NCBI GenBank assembly: GCA_035772785.1
Contig: JAOCPU010000004.1
Coordinates: 186,001-250,000, forward strand
Source: Phlebiopsis flavidoalba
Taxonomy: Eukaryota; Basidiomycota; Agaricomycetes; Polyporales; Phanerochaetaceae
Direction: 5' to 3'
DNA: 64,000 bases
Part shown: one piece after another, positions 55,973 to 64,000 of the stretch
How positions within the stretch are numbered: position 1 is the stretch's first letter
Layout of the letters: the number at the start of each line of letters is the position of its first letter
Made by a program: the position numbers and the translations under genes
The notes under the pieces: generated by a model
Told to the model about the DNA's origin: nothing
The model's database searches: none
The model's input: only the letters and a program-made list of their open reading frames with translations

Positions 55973-57076
55973 GTTTGTTATTGCCCTGTTTTACCCCTTG
56001 ATCGCGTTCTCCTTTATGCTTACGTTTTTTGCCATTTCTAACATGAATTTCAACGCTCCTAAAAAATTCAAGCCGGAAGCCCTTCCTTGCTATCTGTGTC
56101 TTTGGTTCGGTCTCTGGCAAGTGGAAGCCGGAAAGATCACGACACATTTCAGCAGCAATCCATTAAATACATATCAACTTATCAAGTCGTCGGCAAGATG
56201 AAGTAAATGCAAAACATATCAATCCCCTACAAAAATACAGAGTAAGGTGGACAATCTACTACTCGATCTGGACCTCATGTGCCGGCCCAAATTGATGACA
56301 ATTAACCCACTCAATAGTAAATGTTGAGTATCTGGCCTACAGGGCACAAGCACCTCGATGACGCATGGGATGCTTTCGGACAGACCTCGGGACCACCCAG
56401 CGGTGAGTCGTCACTCGGCGTCACCACACTTTAGCCCTCCTCGGCCGGAATTCTACTTGCTTTACTGACTGCTCTTGCCAAGTTTCTTCCTCCGATTTCT
56501 TGACAAGCCGTCCTAGAAGCAAACAAGGAATGGACTACGGAGCTTCACCCATACTGCTGCGGACGCGGAGGTGTGTCGGATTTTTAAATTTTTTTTTTTT
56601 TCCCCCCCCCAAAATACGATGAAACTTTGAGGTTTGAGTGAAATGTCCTCCGGTTCAATGAGTCCGTGACGCAGCTCACAACGAGAGAGTAGGTCTTGCG
56701 CCCGCACAATATCGAGAGTAAAAACTCGTTCAATCACATGTGACGGTTCAGACAAAGTTACAACTATTGCATGGGGTCCTAGTAAAGAGTCCAATTGCAA
56801 GAGCATCAAGTGGAGGGTGTACGGCTGCTTCACGGTTGGCTCTTGTGGCATACTTTGTTCAAGTTGGACTGCACCTCTAACAAACGGAAAACTTTTAGAA
56901 ATTTACCGTGCCGAGCCCAACCGCCAGACTAGAATGTCTGTAATTATCTCGCTCGAGGCCACTAAAAGATGGGTAATATTACGTATGAAGCGAGAAAAGT
57001 TCAACTGTACGTGGATAAGTACCGTCGCCGAAACTGTGATAGTGATTCTCATCGGCTGATGCTAGATCTATGATGG
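55973..57076. other. Region with one possible minus-strand open frame, otherwise unassigned
   Basis: A minus-strand frame at 56851-56513 is 112 codons (MPQEPTVKQPYTLHLML..., then FTLDIVRAQDLLSRCELRHG) and its composition looks coding. A T/C homopolymer pair (TTTT then CCCC) near 56587-56610 breaks its end. I do not recognise the product. The rest shows nothing clear. Confidence 0.3.
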
Positions 57077-57527
<451 letters not shown>

Positions 57528-57529
<2 letters not shown>

Positions 57530-58086
57530 AGCCAAACGAAAATGCCAAGACAAAAGTCTAGCATCGCTCAGTTGACAAGAAAGGTCGCCAGAGGTTATGG
57601 ATATACGCATCTCATCGTAATACGAATTCACACTCTACGTCGTCTGCACTTAAGATGGAGTACACATCGGGGATGGCCCAATCGTTGGCGGGCAAGTTGG
57701 CAGCAGTGGAGCGCGGCTTTGTCGCCGGCTAGCTTGATACCGGCGAGAAGTCGCGATCAAATAGATCATACCGTCCAACAACTAACCTACACGACTCTCT
57801 GCACGCCTATCATGGTGACCGTACCCCATTGACTGATCATCTCATTCCACTGATATTGACGACACTTTTCTACTGCGCACGCACTCGTCCAACTTCGCAA
57901 TGCGCTCTTAGGGACCTCTGCCGACAATGCCATTTCGCCATACGTTACCCGTGCCTGGAATGCTTGCCGTAATCTTAACGCACCCGTGTAGCAACATATA
58001 TCGTTCTCCTCATTAACGCGCTTTATTTCTACGTTGTACCCTCGTGTGCTATTGAAGACATGTACCGTGTGTTTTCCGAATGCTTA
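57528..58086. other. Region upstream of mL44
   Basis: Plus-strand pieces near 57655-57900 (MEYTSGMAQSLAGKLAAVE, then SYRPTTNLHDSLHAYHGD) look weakly coding and might be a first exon or a small unknown gene. They could not be linked to anything named. Confidence 0.3.
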
Positions 58087-59916
58087 ATGGCTGCTTTGAA
58101 GCCGCGTACATGTAGCGCTGCCTCACTGGAGACGGTCGCTTACGCGGGAGAGACGACGCCGCGGGACGGGAAGGTGCCGAGCCCCGTTCGGAGGTCGCCG
58201 AGAGAAAAGGGAAATACGGGACTCTTGCTTGAGCGCGCTGGCGGACGACTGAGGAGGACGACGACGAAGGCCAATGGCTCATGCTCAAAAACGCTCGCGT
58301 CGACGGCGACCAAGCTCGCCACGCTATCAACCGCTCACCTAAAAGCCTTCCCGCCTCCTGAGGTTGTCGTTGGCCGGACTCCGTCCTCCTCCAAAAACGA
58401 GCATCACAACGCCGCCCACCTTCTTCGACGCCGAAGACATGGGCCTCCCTGCAGCCTCCGAACCCTAACTCTCTTACTGCATTTGCTCATCGAATAGGTC
58501 TGGGGAAGACTCTCAAGAATCCTGCTGAAAGCCATACAACAGGCATTGTACACATCCGTCATTCGTCCCGTTCCATGCGGAGACACAACCCGAACCAACC
58601 GCGCTCCTGCGGCGAATGGCAACCTTTCGACTTTGGGCAACTCGCTCTTGGGTCTATTTGCCACGGAACATCCGTTAACTCAACGTTCCCGCATCTCCCA
58701 ACCCGTGTTATGAAGGCCGCGATCAGCGCGTATGTTGGACCTTCGTCATGCGCGAACATTGCGAAGGAGATGGGGTGCCGGGCAACCATAATACGTTGGA
58801 ATAGGCACAGTGAGTTTTGGAATCTTAATTGTATATCGCTCCGCTCCGCTTTGCTTTCCACCTCTATGGACGACTTCGGATGCTCCACCAATGCAAGCCA
58901 ATTCTGGACCTGTGAATTGTGTTGGCGTACAAGCCATTGCACATGTCACAACTCAAAACGCGTCATTTTATGCTGTTCTGTCGTTGGCGTTGGTCATGTA
59001 GCTGCATCTTGCACCGGAATGGCACGGACCTACTACGCTTTTCGCCTGGTGCGATGATGTTCGTGTGAGCCCACGACTTTCGCATCCATACCACACAAGC
59101 AGACCTATCCTTGGACCATTCAAATTCGTTCGAAATTTCCCGTTCATTCTTCATCGCCCTACTTTACCTTTCTGACTTGTGTCCGTAATCACTACTGACG
59201 CATTTCCCTATTCATACAGTCCAACACTCCAACCAGGGCCTGCGGTACTCCACGCAGACGCGATGTCTTCTATCCCTCGCGCCCTGACGGCGCTGGTCTA
59301 TCAACACCACTCGCTAACTGCCGCAAGACGCTTTGCACAGAGATTCTTCCTAAGATCCGCGAGATTGACCTGCGGAACATGATCAAGTTCCGGGACCCAA
59401 AAACTGGCCTTTGCAAGAGACTGTTGCTAAATTCGGTCGCGAACGAGCCAGTGTCGAGGTGAATGAAGTCATCGTCAGTTTCACTTCGGATTATTCTCGG
59501 CAAGGAGGGCTACACCTCGAAGACTGCTGCGCGAAACAGGTCGCTTGTCGAACTCACCATGTTGTAGTCGGCATCTACTCGGGAGCCGACCAACTTGGCG
59601 AAGGCTTTTGCAGCTCGCTGAGAATGGCTGAATACAGGGTGGGTCTCAGATATAATCACCGACCAGAGAGCAATGTTACTAATCCTGAATCCAGGCAGCG
59701 GAAGACGCGTTGCTAACGCCTATACTGACGCGACAAACCGCCCCACCTCGTCCAACTTCCAACATCGACGTTTCTGGTGATGCACGAGCGACGTTCTTCA
59801 GTGCGCGTCCTTCGACGTCGTCGCCGTATACCCCGGTGGAGATGAGGGACACCGAGATCAAGTACGGCAGTGCTGATAGGTCGGGGGCTCGCAAACCCGG
59901 GGGCGCGATCGACTAG
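58087..59916 (+). CDS. Mitochondrial large-subunit ribosomal protein mL44 (RNase III fold)
   Basis: Structural protein of the mitochondrial ribosome (yeast Mrpl3, human MRPL44), built on an inactive RNase III domain plus a double-stranded-RNA-binding domain. From a basic Ser/Arg-rich leader suiting a mitochondrial presequence (ATG 58087 tentative), RTPSSSKNEHHNAAH leads to NSLTAFAHRIGLGKTLK, then PSFVPFHAETQPEPTAL, STFPHLPTRVMKAAI, VMKAAISAYVGPSSCA and IAKEMG. After introns: TALVYQHHSLTAARRFAQ, REIDLRNMIKFRDPK, LLLNSVANEPVSRLLKE read over an indel, VGIYSGADQLGEGF and SSLRMAEYR. The last part reads TPVEMRDTEIKYGSADRSG with TAG at 59914-59916. Order agrees with mL44. Confidence 0.85.
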
Positions 59917-60349
59917 TACACTGCCCGTGGACGAAGTCGATTAAAGCGAGCTACACTTAGAGAGGGAACCGCTGTCGTATCCTATACACACATATATCTA
60001 ATTGCTTTCGCTCTGCATTCTTAACCCACGAAAGAATATTCGACGCCCGGGATGGGTCATATTCATGTTTCCGCCGCGTATCGTCCCAATTAGAGCAGCG
60101 TTTCAACTATTGGGCGTCTGTCAATTGGTCTACACTTTACAGTCGGGCGGTGACCTCAGCACAGCCCGCGACCTGAACCCACCCTATAACGATTCTCTTC
60201 ACGCTGATTTAATCTCTCGTCTGCCTGCACGACGCCGCAGGCGACACTGTCCACACCCCACGACAGTCTCTCTCCTAGACTCATTGCCGTGGCGCCACCT
60301 TCCTCACAAGTGACCACCCCCTGGAGTCGCGAAGGGACAACCCACAACA
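59917..60349. promoter_or_regulatory. Upstream region of the F-BAR/RhoGAP gene
   Basis: Holds the mL44 3' end and the next promoter. CACACATATATCTA near 59986-59999 is AT-rich but about 350 bp from the start codon. A pyrimidine-rich tract (CTCTCTCCT) at about 60269-60279 is common ahead of fungal transcription starts. Confidence 0.4.
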
Positions 60350-63300
60350 ATGGCGGCCGTTTCGATGCCATTAACCTTTCAGAACTCGTTCTGGTCGCAG
60401 GACTACCGGAGTGGTCTGGAAGTGCTATTCAACCAGCTGGAGAAGGTGTGTACACCAGCCTTGTCGTGCTAGGCGGGGGGTCGCACTCATTACGCGCCAT
60501 ACAATAGGGTGTCACTGAGAATGACGAAATAGCTACTTTCATTCGGGTATGGAACAGGACTCTTTGAGTCACCTGCAGAAGTAGCTCACACAGCTGCTAC
60601 TAGGCACGCGCAGCTGCCGAAAATGCTATTGCAGCAACGTTGACTACAGCGACACCCAAGTGTACGTCATACATAAAAAGATGTAACTCAAGAGCTCATC
60701 TTTTGCAACCCCAGTATCTGAGAAAATGACGATGGTGCCTCGCTGCTTGTCGCCCTTCGTGGGCTGGAGGAGCAGTCTGTCGCACAGGGCAAATTGCATG
60801 CCGACGCGGCCAAGGATCTCCAGACCAAGATTGCTGACCCCTTCTCCGAGTGGGCGAAAGGATACAAGGTCTGTTCTACGGATGGTATATTCATACCACA
60901 AGAGCTTGCTCATAAAGTTGCTATAGGAAAGATTGTTGGGTAGCCGTGCAAATATCGTGGATGTTATTTGGCCGCCTATGAACGTGCAGAAGGCGAGGTG
61001 CGTACACGCGTTGCACGCCCCCCGACTCGCGATTAAGGTAGTGTAGGTTACAACCTTGAAGAACAGCTATATCAACAAGACCCACAAAGCCGATGAGCTA
61101 GAAGACGACGTGAGTGTTTTCGAAACTCGCGCCGTTCTAGTGTTGATTTGCCGTCAGTGTTCGCTTCGCTCCCATAACACAGCTGCTGGCGGTGATATCT
61201 ACACGTCACCAAGCCCTTGCGCCACGCGACAAGCGGCTTCCTCGGGCTCCGACTCGCCAGCCGACTATGTCGGAGCGCATCACGGCGCGTTTGAAGGAGT
61301 TCAGGTTGAACTCGAACACCACTCCTCAAGCTCCTGCTGCCCAGAGCCCAAGCCAGAAGTTCACTTCGATGCAGATACCGAGGAGAAGAGTCCTGGGACA
61401 CCAAGGTCGACAAGGGCAAAGGGCGCGCTGTGGACTCTGAGCCTATCCTAGCGTCACCGCCCCCCAATGTCTCCTGCACTCCCACCTGCCAGGTTGGACC
61501 CACAAACCCGGTTCCCCCACCTCCCGCCCCCGCCTATCTTGGTGGCTGGTGTCGCCTTCACTCATGAGGAATTGTCCTCGTTGATGACGAAGGCGCGAAG
61601 GCGGAGCTGCCTCTGCGGCCTGTGCGATTCCCCCTTTTGGGAGAGTATCAAGAGGCGTTCACACGGTGAGGAGTTCACTATGTGGCTCCGCGAGAACGTG
61701 AAACATTTCGAAGGCGACTTGGACCGTGTTGAGGAGGCCGCTAAGAATTGGTTGAGAGGCAGGGATCTGCTCCGCCGTCTGGGAGAACTCGGTAAGCGAG
61801 TATGAGAATGCTGACGATGCATACTACCAGTTCAGGTCTAAGGTAGCGTTATTGGCTGTCTCCGCGGACTCCGCGTAGCTAACGGTGATCATTGCAGGCT
61901 TTCAATCTGGAGGTCCCCAAGCCTAAGGAGGAAAAAGTGCTGTCTCCCCTTGAGAAGAACCTGAGTCCGCTCGCGGAGAACGTTGCCAAGCGGACCGCCG
62001 GCTTTGCAAACCTTGTCACACGTGCACTCAACAACAATCCCACGGGTGAGGCTCCGTATGTGAGGGCCCGCCGCGAGGCCGAGGCTGCGGACCAGGAGTA
62101 TCGCGTCGCGATTCGCGAAAATTGGATAGACAGCGCCTTGGCCTCGAGGAGCGTATCGAGGACCTGCTCAAGACACTGCAGAAATGGGAGCTCGACAGGC
62201 TTCGCGCGGTGAAAACGGGTACGTCATTGAGCTTGTTTATTCCACCATGACCTGACTAAGTGTGTTCCATGCAGTGCTTGTCAATACCATGCTTGCCTCG
62301 AGGCTCTGTCGAAGGGCATGTCGCCGTCGCTCGAGCGTCAGGAGACTCTGATTGCCTCCTATCAGCCCGAGTCGGACCTCAAAGCCTTGATTTTGAACAG
62401 TATCGGACTGGGCCCTTCCACCCGAGCCCCCATGTCTACGAGTCTGTGGCTCACGACGAGTCGGACGTCGTGTTTTGGCATAGACCTTCGCAAGGTCTGT
62501 GGGCGAACTCTGATGCAGGGTTCTGGATCACACAATGGCAATCCCAACGGTCGCCAGGAGCGCAAGGACACGATCCCACCTGTCCTCTCTGCGCTACTCG
62601 TTGCACTCGGCGAAGCTTTATACAAAGCTTCCCAACGATACCGAAAAGCGCAAGACGTGGATCTACGAGGTGCCGTTAGTGGCTCGTCAATCACCTCCGG
62701 GAAACACTTAACGCGGTTTCCTCCCATGCAAATCTATTCCCGACGACACACTCGCGAAATACGAGACGCGCCGGGTAATTGCCAGCGCAGTCAAAGCTGT
62801 GGGCATTGGAGTTGGATCCGCCTTTGTGCATGTACGAAGGTTGGGACGAGTTCAGGAAGCTTTATCCCACAGGTGAAGCGCGCGTGTTTTCATGCCGGCG
62901 CAAGGAGCCATGTGCTCACAGGAGAGCTTTGTTCAGTGGGAGCGATGAAGACTGACGAGCAGCCGTCTGAGGAACAACACACCTGCAAGAACTCCAGGCC
63001 GCTCTGCAGAAATTACCGAAGATTCACCTCATCGTACTCGACACCATTCTCAAGCATCTGAAGGAGTACGTACCTTATTTCCCAAACTCTCGGCTCGTAT
63101 TCATATTTGTCATTCCTAGATTGATTGACACAACACCGCCGAAGGTGAGGAAGCCGAACGACGTATACATCTACAAACTTGCCCCTGAGCCTGGAAGAAG
63201 TACGTACTATGTTTGATCGTGTGTTTTTATCCTATTGACACTTCATGTCAGCCATTCTGCGGCCCAAGGCGGAGACAAAGTTTTCTATACAGGACCGTCA

Positions 63301-64000
63301 CCCGACATGTGAGTGCTACTGAACTTTCCATCCTCCAATTTCTGATCCATGCCTTGTAGTGCTGTTTGTCGACCTTCTCTCAAAGTATGCTGCTATACTG
63401 CCACCGACGATTGAGAAGAAGAAGCGTGAATCCCAGCGCAGGGTTCCTATTCGTAAGCATACCCGGCCAATGGACATGCGTATGAGTCGTAGTCGTATCT
63501 CGGCGGGCGCCGACCTCAAGGCGCTCCAGGCTCAGCAGCTTGCTCAGCGTGGCATAAGGATGAAATCGCCGCCACCCGTCCCTCCCGTTCCTGATGCAGC
63601 GCGTGCTGGTGTCAACCCTCAGCAGCTTCCGAGCCCAGATCAGTCAACCACCTCGGAGGGGCCAGCGGTTACCGTAACGGACGAGCCTGACTCCATGACA
63701 CACGATGCCCCGTCTGAGGCGTCACAGGAGGAGATTTCGGTTCAGGATAACCGCAGCCCGCCGTCTGTGGATTACTCAAAGATTCCGCCGCCGCCGCCGC
63801 TGGCGCCCCGTTCCCCTGAGGTAACTCAAGTGCAGGCGCCAGTTCCGCGCCCCGCAGACGTACCACCTATGTTCAAGGAGCCCGCCGCCTGAAGACGACG
63901 ATTCTTCCCCCACGCCCCACATTCAAGGAGCCGCCGCCGGAACGCCACGATTCGCCTGAGCTGCCAATCCCATCGTACCCTGAACACGCACATGAACTTG
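60350..64000 (+). CDS. F-BAR / RhoGAP protein (Rgd-type), 3' partial
   Basis: Membrane-curving GTPase-activating protein for Rho-family GTPases. Start at 60350 (MAAVSMPLTFQNSF, after ACAACA) opens the F-BAR domain: FQNSFWSQDYRSGLEVLF, NQLEK, ALRGLEEQSVAQGKLHAD, LQTKIADPFSEWAKGYK, YLAAYERAEGE and NSYINKTHKADELEDD. A linker region (MSERITARLKEF; EEKVLSPLEKNLSPLAEN; VAKRTAGFANLVTRALNN) follows. The RhoGAP part (about 62400-63350) reads FGIDLRK, IPPVLSALLVALGEA, TWIYEVPL, EGWDEFRKLYPTGE, IHLIVLDTILKHLKE, LIDTTPPKVRKPNDVYIYK, TILRPKAETKFSIQDRHP and LFVDLLSKYAAILPP. A Pro-rich tail with repeated FKEPPPE-like units runs to the window edge. It resembles Rgd2/Rga8-type proteins. The RhoGAP arginine finger was not located because of frame breaks. 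The 3' end is outside. Confidence 0.83.

Overview
This 64 kb window is nuclear DNA of a wood-decay basidiomycete, most likely a white-rot polypore. The genes are dense, on both strands, and cut by many short introns (about 50-70 bp, GTRNGT...YAG). The protein set is agaricomycete in flavour: a family 7 cellobiohydrolase with a CBM1 cellulose-binding tail, a DOPA-dioxygenase-like protein, an adenylation-thiolation-reductase enzyme, and an Ubc2/Ste50-type SAM-RA-SH3-SH3 adaptor. No prokaryotic operon, plasmid, phage or CRISPR structure was seen.

The sequence looks like an uncorrected long-read assembly. Almost every gene, including essential single-copy ones (SF3B1, AP-1 gamma, Noc4, Kin28, Ipi3, mL44), can be read only by hopping between frames every 50-200 bp. 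There are pure homopolymers of 33 C and about 450 A. I therefore treat frame breaks as probable sequencing indels, give each gene as one span, and do not call them pseudogenes. Gene ends are exact only where a start or stop could be matched to the expected protein end.

Layout: GH7 cellobiohydrolase (+, 1-1215, 5' partial); DOPA 4,5-dioxygenase (-, 1433-2205); SF3B1 (+, about 3200-7030); AP-1 gamma adaptin (-, 7898-11510); forkhead factor (+, about 11900-14640); F-box/RCC1 protein (+, 15308-17660); an unresolved 3.4 kb; NmrA-family protein (-, 21053-22308); Noc4 (-, 23269-25730); M20 carboxypeptidase (-, 26229-28609); Zap1-like zinc-finger factor (+, 29354-31190); cytidylyltransferase (-, 31625-32586) divergent from OHCU decarboxylase (+, 32966-33557); J-domain protein (-, 33975-34889); HMUDK-helical/aGPT-PPlase-like protein fused to a chromodomain (+, about 35371-37012); Ste50/Ubc2 adaptor (-, 37607-40114); a 599 bp MITE (40932-41530); Kin28/CDK7 (+, 42781-44312); NRPS-like reductase (+, 45877-50139); DNAJB6-like protein (-, about 51150-52565) divergent from Ipi3 (+, 52853-54756); two inverted tRNA-Pro copies; a poly(A) block; mitochondrial ribosomal protein mL44 (+, about 58087-59916); and an F-BAR/RhoGAP protein running off the right edge (+, 60350-64000).

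Most genes are housekeeping (splicing, transcription, ribosome assembly, vesicle coats, lipid and purine metabolism) and are not functionally clustered. The most unusual item is the protein at 35.4-37.0 kb. It joins a domain known from enzymes of hypermodified thymine in phage DNA to a histone-reading chromodomain, across a clean phase-1 intron. Other items worth a look are a cytidylyltransferase without the usual HxGH first histidine, the MITE, and a poly(A) insertion with an 11 bp duplication inside Noc4.
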